From JAFDZV01 sp035549015 (GTDB lineage Bacteria > Bacteroidota > Ignavibacteria > OLB7), in the NCBI GenBank assembly GCA_035549015.1, contig DASZRW010000135.1:1-64000 (forward strand): DNA of 64,000 nucleotides. The letters run 5' to 3'. Every line of letters begins with the position of its first letter. Position 1 is the first letter of the stretch. A model generated the notes under the pieces. It did not search any database. It saw nothing but the letters and a program-made list of their open reading frames with translations, and was not told the origin of the DNA. Shown here in pieces: positions 17,296 through 27,939 of this stretch. A program made the translations under genes and the position numbers.

Positions 17296-20200
17296 GCACC
17301 GTGAATGATAACCTCAACACCTGCGGCTGCTGCGATCCGGGGTTCGAACCGTTGCCGGTTCACTACAACCCGTCCGGCCTGCCTGCACTCGAGTATCGGA
17401 TCGGCACGCACAACGATTTCCTGCGGCGGATGCTCCACCGCATTTCGTACCAGACGCTTCCCGATGGTGACAACGCCGGCGCGCGGCCTCTCTCGGCCCT
17501 TTCCACACGCTCCACGGACGACGCATCCATTGCCCTGATCGACGCATGGGCGGTGGCGCTGGATGTTCTGACGTTCTACCAGGAGCGAATCGTCAACGAG
17601 GGATACCTGCGCACGGCCACGGAGCGGCGCTCCGTGCTGGAGCTGGCGCGGATGATCGGCTACGAGCTGAACCCCGGCGTGGCGGCCACTGCCTATCTCG
17701 CGTTCAAACTGGATGGTGCGAAGACCAGCCCGAAGAGCGTGCTGATTCCGGTGGGGATGAAACTTCAGGACGTTCCCGTGAAGGAGGCGCTGCCGCAGAA
17801 GTTCGAAGTGGCGGAGCAGGTGGAGGCACGTCCCGAATGGAACGAAATGGGAGCGCGCATGCGTTCGGTGATCCCGGTAACGCCGGACTCCACCTCCATC
17901 ATCGTGAAGGGGACCAGCGCCAACGGCCTGTCGCAGGGGGACATCGTCGTGGTGGTGAGCCAGGACCGGTTCGCATCCGCAACCAGCGACAACTGGGTTG
18001 CTGCGACGATCGCCTCCGTGGTGTTCGACGACGACAACGACATCACCGTGATCGTGCTGGAGAAGTCGCTGGCCGCGTTGAAGGGTGGGCCGCTTACGCT
18101 TACCAATCCCCGCGTGTTCGCACTCCGCACGCGCGCACGTTTCTTCGGATTCAACGCGCCGGACTGGAAGCTGCTCCTGCAGGCCACCCGCGCCAATTAC
18201 GGCAACGGGGACGACTGGCCCGGCATGCGCATCCCCGTGGATGGTGAGTTCGATCTCAACGCGGAGTACGCGCGCGTTGTGCCGGGAAGCTGGGTGATCG
18301 TTCGCGGACCGGTGATGCATGCCGAAGGGGGAGCGGTGACCACTGCAACACGGACGAAGCTGTACAGGGTGAACGACGCGCAGCTCGTCTCGCGCACGGA
18401 CTTCACGCTGAGCGACATGGTGACCCGCGTGGTGCCGGACAGCACGGCTCCCGCGCATGCCCCGTTCCCGGCGGTTCCCCCTCCACCCCCTCCGCCCGAT
18501 GTCTTCATGGTGCGCGGTGCGGAGGTGTATGCACAGAGCGAGGAGCTCGAGCTGGCGGAGCAGCCGGAGGTGGCGCCGATTTTCGGCGGCGAGATCGTTC
18601 TCGATGGGATCGTGTTCGGGCTCGTGCCCGGACGCAAGGCCATCGTTACCGGCAAGCGGCCGCGCATGCACGTGCTCAGCTACGATCTCACGCTCGGAAG
18701 CCTGGCGCTTCGCCGCGGCGATTCACTGCAGGTGACTGCGCCGCCGCAGATGCCTCCCACGTCCGCGGCCGTCGCGGTTCTCGCGGCGCTCTCCCCGGCG
18801 CTCGGCTTTCAGGGGCCGGCGGCGCTGCGCATGGGGCCGGGTGCCGCCGCCGGCGGCCTCCCACCCACTGGAGCGCGATCTCCGGCCGGCAGCCGTGGGC
18901 TGATTCTCGGGCTTCCCGATTTCATCATTCCCGACGCCGATACGGGCGCCGATACGAGTGCAGGCGGCGGCGCGAGCACCGGTGGCACCTCCGGCACCAG
19001 CGTCACGTGCAGCACCTGCTACATCTGGAGTGTGCTGGCGCGCGGCGGTACGGCCGGCACCATCCAGCCTCCCGTGAGCGCCTACGAATGGCAGAACGCC
19101 GAGGCCGACGACGATGTGTGGAGCGAGCTCGTGGAGATCAAGAGTGTCCGGAACGACAACGTCAACACCTTCGTCACGCTCAAGAAGAATCTGGACGGCA
19201 TCTACGATCGCGCCTCGTTCGCCCTGCTGGGGAACGTTGTTCGCGCAACGCACGGCGAGACGATCGTCGAGGAACTGGGCGATGGGAACGGGTCGCAGAC
19301 CAACCAGCGATTCGTGCTGAAGAAGCCGCCGCTTACCTACGTCGCGGCCGCAAGCGCCACCGGCAACCAGGATACGCTGGAGGTGCGCGTGAACGGTGTG
19401 CTGTGGAAGGAGGCGCCCTACCTGTACGGGGCCGGCTCGCGCAGCGAGGTGTACATGGTGCGGAACAGCAACGAGGGGAAGACGAGCGTGATCTTCGGCG
19501 ACGGCCGCAACGGAGCCAGGATCCCGAGCGGCGACGGAAACGTGACCGCCGTCTATCGCAGCGGCATCGGGCTGGACGGAAACGTCGCGGCCGATTCGCT
19601 GACCGTGATGCAGACCAAGCCGCTCGGCGTGTCGGAGGTGAACAACCCGCTCGCAGCGGAGGGAGGGGCCGATCCGGAGAATCTGTTCGAGGCGCGGTTG
19701 AATGCTCCGGTCACGGTGCTCACGTTCGATCGCATCGTGTCGCTGCGGGACTTCGAGGATTTCACGCGGGCGTTTGCGGGCGTCGCCAAGGCGCAGGCGG
19801 TGATCCTCTGGAACGGCAGCACCCAGATCGTTCACGTGACCGTTGCAGGCGCGGGGGAGAAGCCGGCCGGCACGGAGCTGCAGACCAACCTCCGCAACGC
19901 AATCGATTCGCTTCGTGACCCGACGATCGAATACAGCATCGGCGGCTATCGCGAGTGCCGCTTCAACATCGCCGCGCGCATCACGGTGGACTCCCGATAT
20001 CTCCCGGAGGTCGTGAAGGCGAGCGTGAAGCAGGCGTTGAACAGCCGGTTCAGTTTCGACGCGCGCGAGTTCGGGCAGAGCGTGAGCAGTTCCGAGGTGA
20101 TCAGCGTGATTCAGAAGACCGAAGGCGTGGTGTGGGTGGATCTGGACGCGCTCTACTTCGCGGCCCAGCCCGGCGCCACGGTTGCTCCCTCACTCAGCTC

Positions 20201-20423
20201 CGTGCTTGCGGGGCGCAAGGCCCGGTGGACCTATGGCTCCGATGGATGCGGCTCGCAGACATCGGCGCTTGCAACGCCCGCGCTTCCGCGCACGGGCATC
20301 GAGACACTGGTGCGCGTGACCCCCGCCACGACACCCCGTTCGCTGGCGACGATCAAAGATGCGCAGCTCCTGTTGATCAATCCGGACGGCATCGACATCA
20401 ACCTGAACTCACCTCAGCAATAA
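17292..20423 (+). CDS. Second large gp6/J-like baseplate wedge protein (Afp12-like position)
   Basis: 1,043 residues. It begins CGCCDPGFEPLPVHYNPSGL, then LEYRIGTHNDFLRRML, then ALIDAWAVALDVLTFYQERI and EGYLRTATERRSVLELARMI, the typical start of the second large baseplate protein of this eCIS type. Its C-terminal part is J-like (SLRDFEDFTRAFAGVAKAQA). Between these lie an insertion with a run of prolines (around residues 395-402) and a stretch rich in Ala, Gly, Ser and Thr (about 490-580) that reads as flexible. The start overlaps the upstream gene by ATGA. Family is secure; the role of the insertion is unknown. Confidence 0.88.
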   Translation: MSTVNDNLNTCGCCDPGFEPLPVHYNPSGLPALEYRIGTHNDFLRRMLHRISYQTLPDGDNAGARPLSALSTRSTDDASIALIDAWAVALDVLTFYQERIVNEGYLRTATERRSVLELARMIGYELNPGVAATAYLAFKLDGAKTSPKSVLIPVGMKLQDVPVKEALPQKFEVAEQVEARPEWNEMGARMRSVIPVTPDSTSIIVKGTSANGLSQGDIVVVVSQDRFASATSDNWVAATIASVVFDDDNDITVIVLEKSLAALKGGPLTLTNPRVFALRTRARFFGFNAPDWKLLLQATRANYGNGDDWPGMRIPVDGEFDLNAEYARVVPGSWVIVRGPVMHAEGGAVTTATRTKLYRVNDAQLVSRTDFTLSDMVTRVVPDSTAPAHAPFPAVPPPPPPPDVFMVRGAEVYAQSEELELAEQPEVAPIFGGEIVLDGIVFGLVPGRKAIVTGKRPRMHVLSYDLTLGSLALRRGDSLQVTAPPQMPPTSAAVAVLAALSPALGFQGPAALRMGPGAAAGGLPPTGARSPAGSRGLILGLPDFIIPDADTGADTSAGGGASTGGTSGTSVTCSTCYIWSVLARGGTAGTIQPPVSAYEWQNAEADDDVWSELVEIKSVRNDNVNTFVTLKKNLDGIYDRASFALLGNVVRATHGETIVEELGDGNGSQTNQRFVLKKPPLTYVAAASATGNQDTLEVRVNGVLWKEAPYLYGAGSRSEVYMVRNSNEGKTSVIFGDGRNGARIPSGDGNVTAVYRSGIGLDGNVAADSLTVMQTKPLGVSEVNNPLAAEGGADPENLFEARLNAPVTVLTFDRIVSLRDFEDFTRAFAGVAKAQAVILWNGSTQIVHVTVAGAGEKPAGTELQTNLRNAIDSLRDPTIEYSIGGYRECRFNIAARITVDSRYLPEVVKASVKQALNSRFSFDAREFGQSVSSSEVISVIQKTEGVVWVDLDALYFAAQPGATVAPSLSSVLAGRKARWTYGSDGCGSQTSALATPALPRTGIETLVRVTPATTPRSLATIKDAQLLLINPDGIDINLNSPQQ

Positions 20424-20432
20424 GGAGCGGCA

Positions 20433-22697
20433 ATGAGCGAGACCAACGAACGCCTGTACAATCTGCTTCCGGCCATCTACCGGGCACGCGACCTGACGGT
20501 TGGAGGGGAGACACTCCGGGCCCTGCTCGGCGTGCTCGAGACCGAGTTCAATTCCGTTGTCGACGACATCGACACGTTGTACGACGACTGGTTCATCGAG
20601 ACATGCCAGGAGTGGGTTGTGCCGTACATCGGCGATCTGCTGGGCGTGCGCCCGTTGAACGAGATCGTAAACGGCGAGTTCACGCGGCGCGCCTACGTGG
20701 CAAACACGTTCGCCTATCGCCAGCGGAAGGGAACGCCGGCCGTGATAGAACAGCTTGCGCGCGATGTCACCGGATGGCCGGCGCGGATCGTGGAGTATTT
20801 CAAGCTGCTCGCGGTTACCCAGAACTACAACCACTCGCGCCCGGCGAATCAGTTGCTGGATCTTCGGCATCAGAGCGATCTGGAATTGCTCGGCTCGCCG
20901 TTCGAGAAGGCCACCTACAGCCCGGAGGTGCGAAGGATTGCGCTGCAGCGCGGCAAGTACAACATTCCGAGCGTGGGCATCTATCTCTGGCGCCTGCAGG
21001 CATATCCCCTCGTGCGCGTGGATGCCGCTCCGGTGCTGGCCTCCGAGCGTTCCGATCACGCAGGCCTGTTCCGCTTCAGCCCGCTCGGCAACGACACGCC
21101 GCTGTTCAATCGGCCGCAGACCGAGGCCAGCATTACCACGTTTGCCGGTGAGGTGAACGTGCCGGGACGCCTTCGCAGGCGGCCCCTGTACGACGAGTTG
21201 GAGGAGCGCCGGCGGCTGATGTTGCTGGGGCAGTCCGGGGAGCCGGTCTACTTCGGGCCGCAGCCGGTTCTGGAATTGTTCACGCACGCCACCGGAGCGC
21301 CCGCCAACACATACGTGGCGGTGCCCCCCGAGAATATCAGCATCTGCGATCTCTCCGATTGGCGCCGCCCCACCGATGCGTCCGGGCTGATCTCCGTCGA
21401 TCCCGTTCTGGGGCGCATCTCGTTCGCGGCCCATGCAACCACCGATGCGGTGCGTGTGAGCTATCAGTACGGGTTCAGCGCCGACGTCGGCGGAGGCGTG
21501 TACAACCGCAGCGAAACGCTTGCGCCGGCCGACGACATCAACAACCTGAACATCTTCGTCTCGAAGGAGTATCCGGCCACGGTGACCGATACCACGCTGG
21601 AGGATACCTCGCACGAGCTGCGGGTGAACTCGATCGCGGCTGCAGTTGCGTACTGGGCCGGCAAGCCGCAGTTGCACTGCGTTGTCGAGATCCGCGACAG
21701 CGCCACCTACACGCAGCCAATCAGCGTGACGTTCACACCGCCCGCCGATCCGGATCTCGGACTCTCGCTGAGAATCCAGGCTCGAGACGGGGAGCGGCCG
21801 GCATTGATTCTGGGTTCCGGCGCTATCAAGATCACGTCACACCATCCGCGCTCCACGCTCACGCTGAACGGGCTGTTGATCAGCTGCAATGAGATCTCGG
21901 TTGCCGGCGATCTCGGCGAACTGGATATCGTTCACTGCACCGTGGTGCCGGGACGTTCGCTTGGTCCGGACGGCACGCCTGCCGCGCCGAGCGATGGGAA
22001 CAGTCTGAACGTGGATGCCACGAACAACCGCCTCGTCGTCAACATCACATCGAGCATCGTGGGGCGCCTTCTGGTGCCGCTGGAGATGCGCTCGCTCACG
22101 ATCACGGACAGCATCGTCGACGGGCTGGATGGCCCCGCGATCTACGGCGGCGAGTCCGTGGTGCTCGAATTCGATGCGATGCCGCATTCGATCGGCGGCG
22201 GAACCGGAGGTTCGCTGGCGCACGGCATGGGGGACCTCCTGGCCGGCGCACCGACGTCGATCATCAGAAGCACGGTGTTCGGTCCGGTCTTTGTCGCGGA
22301 GCTTGCCTACGCCTCCGAGAGCATCTTCACCGATATCGTGGAAGCGCGCCGGCGACAGTCCGGCTGCGTTCGCTTCTGCTATCTGCCGGTGGAATCGAAG
22401 ACACCGCGCCGCTATCACTGCCAGCCGGAAACCGCCGCGAGTTCGGACATCACCGTCGTATCGGACAACGCGGCCCGGCGTGTGGTGCCGGAATTCACCT
22501 CCACGCACTACGGCGACCCCGGTTACGCACAGCTGACAATCACCACCGCCATCGAGATCAGAACAGGCGCCGAAGACGGCTCCGAAATGGGAGTCTACTG
22601 CCAACTGAAGGGACCGCAACGAGAAGCAAATCTGCGCATCGGACTCGACGAGTACATGCGTCTTGGGCTCGACACTGGAATTTTCTTCGTCACCTAA
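20433..22697 (+). CDS. Tail protein I family baseplate protein with beta-helix-like C-terminal half
   Basis: 754 residues, preceded by an AGGAG. Residues 1-130 are the tail protein I domain (LYNLLPAIYRARDLTVGGET, then WVVPYIGDLLGVRPL, then YVANTFAYRQRKGTPAVIEQ). In phages this domain connects wedges to fibres. The rest has long runs of short beta-strand segments (about 440-640, for example LDIVHCTVVPGRSLGP, LTITDSIVDGLDGPAIYGG), suggesting a parallel beta-helix. The end carries GAEDGSEMGVYCQLKGPQRE, then LDEYMRLGLDTGIFFV, which I know from proteins in this position. It sits just before the two giant putative fibre genes. Confidence 0.85.
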   Translation: MSETNERLYNLLPAIYRARDLTVGGETLRALLGVLETEFNSVVDDIDTLYDDWFIETCQEWVVPYIGDLLGVRPLNEIVNGEFTRRAYVANTFAYRQRKGTPAVIEQLARDVTGWPARIVEYFKLLAVTQNYNHSRPANQLLDLRHQSDLELLGSPFEKATYSPEVRRIALQRGKYNIPSVGIYLWRLQAYPLVRVDAAPVLASERSDHAGLFRFSPLGNDTPLFNRPQTEASITTFAGEVNVPGRLRRRPLYDELEERRRLMLLGQSGEPVYFGPQPVLELFTHATGAPANTYVAVPPENISICDLSDWRRPTDASGLISVDPVLGRISFAAHATTDAVRVSYQYGFSADVGGGVYNRSETLAPADDINNLNIFVSKEYPATVTDTTLEDTSHELRVNSIAAAVAYWAGKPQLHCVVEIRDSATYTQPISVTFTPPADPDLGLSLRIQARDGERPALILGSGAIKITSHHPRSTLTLNGLLISCNEISVAGDLGELDIVHCTVVPGRSLGPDGTPAAPSDGNSLNVDATNNRLVVNITSSIVGRLLVPLEMRSLTITDSIVDGLDGPAIYGGESVVLEFDAMPHSIGGGTGGSLAHGMGDLLAGAPTSIIRSTVFGPVFVAELAYASESIFTDIVEARRRQSGCVRFCYLPVESKTPRRYHCQPETAASSDITVVSDNAARRVVPEFTSTHYGDPGYAQLTITTAIEIRTGAEDGSEMGVYCQLKGPQREANLRIGLDEYMRLGLDTGIFFVT

Positions 22698-22713
22698 TCA
22701 CAGGAGTATATAC

Positions 22714-25700
22714 ATGCAAGGCGATTTCACTCGATCGACATTCGACCCGAAGAAGCATTACAGCGGCGTCCGGATGCAGCAGGGGCGTGTGCAGCTCGAT
22801 GCAGACTGGAACGAGCAGGTCGATATCGATACGCACCGCGACCAGACCACCACAGCCGATGTGATCGGGCCGTCCGGCGTGCCCGTTCTCCCGGACGGCA
22901 CGGCGAACGGTTTCAAAATCATGCTGCCGGGATTTGCCGCGGCCGAGACCAACATGCAGATCGGTGCAGGCCGCATCTACGTTGATGGCGTGCTCTGCGA
23001 GAACGAGGAGACGGTGTTCCTCTCCACGCCAACGTCTCCGTTCACGGGCAACCGCCAGCCGGACTACGATGACCCTTCGCACAGCAACGGCTATCACATC
23101 GTCTACCTCGATGTCTGGGAGCGGCACATCAACGCCATTGAGGATCCCTCGATTCGCGAAGTGGCGCTGGGCGGACCGGACACGGCAACCCGTACGAAGA
23201 CGGTGTGGCAGGTAAAGACGTTGCCGATCACCTCCCACGGCTCGGGGCCGCTGCACTGTACGGACGAGTTCGCCGAATGGGATGTCGCCACCGCCCCCTC
23301 CTCCGGCAGGCTCACCGCGCGCACGGAGCCCGCACCCAGCAGCGATGGGATCGATCCCTGCATCATTCCACCGAACGCCGGATATCGCGGCCTGGAGAAT
23401 CAACTGTATCGCGTCGAGATCCATCGTGTGGATACGGACGGAACGGTTACCTACAAGTGGTCGCGCGACAACGCATCGTTTCAGTACGGTCTTGTGGAGT
23501 TCGACGCCAACACCGGCGTGGGCGATCCCACGCTGACGGTAACCAGCCTTGGCCGCGATCAGAACTCGAGCCTGGAGGTGAACGACTGGATCGAGTTCCT
23601 GCCCGCCACGTGGGAGCTTGGCGGCATACCGGGAATCCTTGCCAAGATCACGGCCATCAGCACCACGGACAAGCGTTTGACGCTCCTGATTCCAGGGAGC
23701 GAAGGGGATGCCTCCGACGTTGATGGTGCGATCGGCGCCGGATATATCGTAAAGCGATGGGATTTCGTCGCCACGGTTCCCCCAACCACCAAGATCAATG
23801 TGGGGGACACACCCGCCTGGATTCCGATCGAGAACGGCGTGGAGATCCGGTTCGAGCCGGGCCTGGGGGGGACCTACAAGGATGCCTTCCACGTGGGCGA
23901 CTACTGGATGATCCCCGCGCGCGTCGCCACGCAGGATATCGAATGGCCGTTGGACTCGATGAACCAGTCCATCGCTCTTGCGCCGATGGGGATCAGGCAT
24001 CGCTATGCGCGTCTGGCCCTGGCGCAGTGGACGGATGACGGCTGGGATCGTGTTACGCTGAAGGATTGCCGCCCGACGTTTCTCCCGCTCACCGGCGTGC
24101 CGACACTGGTGTTCGGCTATGCCGGCGGCGACGGCCAGGAAGCCGCTCCCGGCGATGCGCTCCCGATGTACCTGGAGGCTTCCGTGGTGGAGCGCGGGAA
24201 GAAGGTGATCGGTGCGAACGTCAAGTTCACCGTGAAGCTCGGCAATGGCAAGCTTCGCAAGCTGGATGCAGGCGTTCTCGATACCGTCTACGGCCAGTCC
24301 GTCATCGCACCCACCAGCATCAACGGCGTTGCGCAGTGCGAGTTCACGCTGGACCTCGTTACCGAGATCCAGCAGGTTGAGGCGGTCCTGCTGGATGACG
24401 ACGGCCTGGTACGCCCGCTCAACGTGATTCACTACAATGCCACGTTCTCCGATGCAGGCAGCAGCTTCACATACGTTGGCGGCGATGGCCAGGAGGGGCT
24501 GCCGGGCGACTATCTGCGAATGCCGCTGGAGGTTGGTGTCAACCGGAACGGCAAGGCGGTTGGCGGCGCCAGGGTGCGCTACACCGTTACACGCGGAAAC
24601 GGTTCGCTGCAGGCCACGCAGATCGCGGGCACGATTGTCACCCTTGTCATGGGGCCTCAGATCATCACGCAGACTGCAGGCGACGGCGTTGCGAAGTGCG
24701 AGTTCCTGCTCGATACCTTCACGCGCGATCAGCAGGTGGAGGCGCGCCTTCTCGACGACGACGACAACACGATCAACGTAACGCCGATTCACTTCGACGC
24801 CTCGATCCGCTCCAACGTGGAGTTCCTCTACGTTGGCGGCGATGGCCAGGAGGGGCTCCCCGGCGCGCAGCTCGCCGTGCCGTTCGAGGCCGGGGTAGTG
24901 GACGGCGCCGTGAAGCTTCAGGGTGCGAACGTGCAGTTCACCGTTATCAGGGGGGGAGGGTCCATCGTTCCTGCCGGAGGAGGGAGTCCCGCAACACAGG
25001 TTGTGGTGCAGACCGGGCCGGACGGTGTGGCCGGCGTTTATCTGACGCTCGATGCGATCACGCCGGTGCAGCAGGTGCGTGCAGTTCTCATCGATGGCGA
25101 AGGGTCGCCGTTGAACTATACCCCGCTTCATTTCACGGCCGCCCAGGGCCTTGCGCGCGACATCGCCTACACTCCCCCCACCGGCTGCACCAAGTTCGCC
25201 GAGAGTACGACCGTGCAGGAGGCGCTGGACTCGCTCTGCGCGTGCGACTGCGCGGAGTGCCCGCCGATCCTCCATGTTACCGGCGTCTTCCTCGGCACCG
25301 GCACGCCGGCGTTGGGGCCGGAGATCCACTCCGGGGCAACGATTCCGGTGGACTCGTTGCTGCAGGGCATTCGCATTCAGACCGATGCGAACGTGGACTC
25401 CTTCTCCGTGAAGCCGACCACGGTCTACGGCGAGGTGGAATTCCCCTATCCGATCACGCCGAGCGAGCGCCAGGAGTACGGCCTGGACACCATCGATCCC
25501 GGCCTGCCGCTCGATGATCAGATCATCGGATATCGTCCGATCGGCGTCCGCTCGCTCGTTTCGGTGGACACGTACGACAACAGTGTTATCCACTGGGACC
25601 CGCAGGCGAATGCCGTGGCACCGCTCGTGCTTGCGTACCACCAGTATCTGCCCGCAGGCACGAAGATCCCGGTGAAGGTGATCGTGCGTGGAACGCAGAT

Positions 25701-27930
25701 CTGGGCCGAAGGAGATCCGGCGCGGCTGCTCACCGGGACGGTGTCGCCGGGGACATCGAATTCCGATCCCGCATCAGGCAGGAATTGCGATCAGCCGGGA
25801 GACTTTGTGTTCAACCTGAATGTGTTCGTGCCTACATCGCCCGATCCGTGCCCGCAGATCACATCGGTGATCTTCGATACGCCGATCATATCCGGGCAGC
25901 CTGCCACGGGCATTATCCAGTTCGACAAGGCGCTGGCGATCGGCGGTGGTGCGAACATGCAGTTCCTCACCGTGCAGAGCGACAACAACGCCGTGATTCA
26001 GCCGACCGGCATCACGCTGGTTCCGCGGCCGCTCGCCGGGGATACCGGGCATGCCACTACGTTCAACTTCTCGATTCCAACCGAGTCGCGCCCGACGGCC
26101 GACAGGTCTGCACCGGTGGTTCACCTGACCTTCATTTCGGTGAACGGGCAGGATCCATGCCAGCGCAACTTCACGAGCACTGTGACGGTCAATCCCGTGC
26201 CGTGCCCGCCGGTTGTTTCCTCCACCTTCACGCAGTCGGTCACCGTTGGCCAGCCGATCACCGGACGGATCAAGTTCGCCGAGGCGTACCAGGTGCAGCG
26301 TACGCTCACCATCACCAGCGACCATGCGGACTCCATCGTCCCGAATCCTGCGCCGTTCACGGTTCCGGCAGGGGCGCAGTTCATCGACGTCACCATCCCC
26401 ACGAACGCCGCATCGCCGCTGGACCAGCGTACGCCTGTGGTGCTGACTGTCAACGATCCGTGCGCCGGCCAGGGCGGCGGCGGCCAGGGTGGCGGCGGCT
26501 CATCCACGGCCACGACCGGAACGGTCTATGTTGATCCGATTCCGTGCGAGCATATCGCGCAGTTCTCGTACGATCCGGTGATCGGCGGCAACGACATCAC
26601 GCTGCATCTCACGTTCGATCGCCCGCTGTCGCAGGCGCGCACGATCAACTTCAGCAGCAATCCGAGCGTGATCGAGACCAGGAGCGTGACGCTCACGCCG
26701 GCTTCCGGACAGGTGAGCTACAACGTGGTGCTGCATACGACGCAGGTGACCAACACTACCGACGTTCTGATCGCCATGGATCCGTGCGGCACCGTGGTAC
26801 GATTCCCGGTGACCGTGAGCAGTCCGCCGTGTGACGATGTCGTGTCGTTCACGGTAGACACCTCCGTTATCGGCGGCCAGGTCCTGCACGGAACGCTGAC
26901 GCTGGCGACTCCGCCGGCGGCCAATCGCGACATCGTTGTGCACGTTGACAAGGCATATCAACCCTATATCAACGACGGCCAGGTGATTCACGTTACGGCC
27001 GGAAGCTCTACGGTGACGCAGTTCACATTGAACACCAATGTCGTCACCGACGTCTCGCACGATGCGGTGATGTGGATCAATCCGTGCGGCACCGTCGTGT
27101 CGGTTGGCACAACGGTCACCAAGATGCCGTGCGAGCTGGTGCAGGATTGGAACTTCCCGTCCGACGTGTACAGCGGCGGAACCATCAACGGGGTCTCGGC
27201 ATACTTCAGCTCGCCGGTGGTCTCCACCGAACCGGTCGTCTTCTCCTCCAGCGTTCCGGGCCTCTTCCCCGACATCGTGATACCGGTGACCGCCGGGGCC
27301 ACGAGGGTGACGCAGACCGTGCCGGTGGATGTCGCAACGGTGCCTGCCGATACGGCGTTCGACGTGATCGTCACGCGCTGCGGCAGGGAGATCTTCCGTA
27401 TCCATCGCGTGATCAAGACGAACGTGATCGACTGGCCGCGAATCAAGGCGGTGACGTACTTCAATCCCGACGCGCCGGCCTCGGCGTATCAGGTGCACGT
27501 TACCACACCGGGTGCCGTTCCGCAGGTCGATATGCGTGAGCTCGGGCTTGCCACGCCGAACAACCGGCTCGGAGTCAAGGTGCAGTTCTGCGATGTGCTC
27601 CCGGATCCGGCAACGCTGAACGATACCAACTTCCGGGTTCTGCAGATCGGCTCCACCACGCCGGTGCCGGTCATGACCAGAGACATGGTTGGCGACACGG
27701 CGATTCTGACGATCGGTGCGTGGAACCTGACCCAGGGCGGACACTACCAGCTCCAGCTGCGCGGCGCCGGAACCGGTGTGATCGCTACCTCCAGCGGAAA
27801 GCCGCTGCATGGAGCGTTCGACGTGGTGTTGGATGGAACCGCGTGTACCGGAACGTCAACTACCGGAAGCACGGGCTCTGACTTCATGACCAACTTCACG
27901 CTGGTCTTCGGGCCCGGAGCGGCAGGCTGA
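22714..27930 (+). CDS. Giant DUF6519-type tail protein with Ig-like repeats (putative fibre or surface protein)
   Basis: 1,738 residues from the ATG at 22714, seven bases after an AGGAG. The N-terminal ~450 residues (MQGDFTRSTFDPKKHYSGVR, then QQGRVQLDADWNEQVDI) are the DUF6519 module found in tail loci. Three Ig-like repeats follow, each opening with YVGGDGQEGLPGD or a variant (about residues 465, 585 and 702). After a Cys-rich joint (CACDCAECPP) come at least five beta repeats, each opening with PC plus two residues (about 1045, 1165, 1278, 1372 and 1472), and a last Ig-like domain. No signal peptide. The attachment through the N-terminal domain and the repeats pointing outward suggest a fibre or decoration protein; the ligand is unknown. 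Confidence 0.8.
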   Translation: MQGDFTRSTFDPKKHYSGVRMQQGRVQLDADWNEQVDIDTHRDQTTTADVIGPSGVPVLPDGTANGFKIMLPGFAAAETNMQIGAGRIYVDGVLCENEETVFLSTPTSPFTGNRQPDYDDPSHSNGYHIVYLDVWERHINAIEDPSIREVALGGPDTATRTKTVWQVKTLPITSHGSGPLHCTDEFAEWDVATAPSSGRLTARTEPAPSSDGIDPCIIPPNAGYRGLENQLYRVEIHRVDTDGTVTYKWSRDNASFQYGLVEFDANTGVGDPTLTVTSLGRDQNSSLEVNDWIEFLPATWELGGIPGILAKITAISTTDKRLTLLIPGSEGDASDVDGAIGAGYIVKRWDFVATVPPTTKINVGDTPAWIPIENGVEIRFEPGLGGTYKDAFHVGDYWMIPARVATQDIEWPLDSMNQSIALAPMGIRHRYARLALAQWTDDGWDRVTLKDCRPTFLPLTGVPTLVFGYAGGDGQEAAPGDALPMYLEASVVERGKKVIGANVKFTVKLGNGKLRKLDAGVLDTVYGQSVIAPTSINGVAQCEFTLDLVTEIQQVEAVLLDDDGLVRPLNVIHYNATFSDAGSSFTYVGGDGQEGLPGDYLRMPLEVGVNRNGKAVGGARVRYTVTRGNGSLQATQIAGTIVTLVMGPQIITQTAGDGVAKCEFLLDTFTRDQQVEARLLDDDDNTINVTPIHFDASIRSNVEFLYVGGDGQEGLPGAQLAVPFEAGVVDGAVKLQGANVQFTVIRGGGSIVPAGGGSPATQVVVQTGPDGVAGVYLTLDAITPVQQVRAVLIDGEGSPLNYTPLHFTAAQGLARDIAYTPPTGCTKFAESTTVQEALDSLCACDCAECPPILHVTGVFLGTGTPALGPEIHSGATIPVDSLLQGIRIQTDANVDSFSVKPTTVYGEVEFPYPITPSERQEYGLDTIDPGLPLDDQIIGYRPIGVRSLVSVDTYDNSVIHWDPQANAVAPLVLAYHQYLPAGTKIPVKVIVRGTQIWAEGDPARLLTGTVSPGTSNSDPASGRNCDQPGDFVFNLNVFVPTSPDPCPQITSVIFDTPIISGQPATGIIQFDKALAIGGGANMQFLTVQSDNNAVIQPTGITLVPRPLAGDTGHATTFNFSIPTESRPTADRSAPVVHLTFISVNGQDPCQRNFTSTVTVNPVPCPPVVSSTFTQSVTVGQPITGRIKFAEAYQVQRTLTITSDHADSIVPNPAPFTVPAGAQFIDVTIPTNAASPLDQRTPVVLTVNDPCAGQGGGGQGGGGSSTATTGTVYVDPIPCEHIAQFSYDPVIGGNDITLHLTFDRPLSQARTINFSSNPSVIETRSVTLTPASGQVSYNVVLHTTQVTNTTDVLIAMDPCGTVVRFPVTVSSPPCDDVVSFTVDTSVIGGQVLHGTLTLATPPAANRDIVVHVDKAYQPYINDGQVIHVTAGSSTVTQFTLNTNVVTDVSHDAVMWINPCGTVVSVGTTVTKMPCELVQDWNFPSDVYSGGTINGVSAYFSSPVVSTEPVVFSSSVPGLFPDIVIPVTAGATRVTQTVPVDVATVPADTAFDVIVTRCGREIFRIHRVIKTNVIDWPRIKAVTYFNPDAPASAYQVHVTTPGAVPQVDMRELGLATPNNRLGVKVQFCDVLPDPATLNDTNFRVLQIGSTTPVPVMTRDMVGDTAILTIGAWNLTQGGHYQLQLRGAGTGVIATSSGKPLHGAFDVVLDGTACTGTSTTGSTGSDFMTNFTLVFGPGAAG

Positions 27931-27939
27931 TCGACGGCA

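Noticed and set aside
22690..25641. 983-codon minus-strand frame opposite the DUF6519 gene
   Set aside because: Composition is that of an antisense frame; the + strand has ribosome site, domain and repeat structure.
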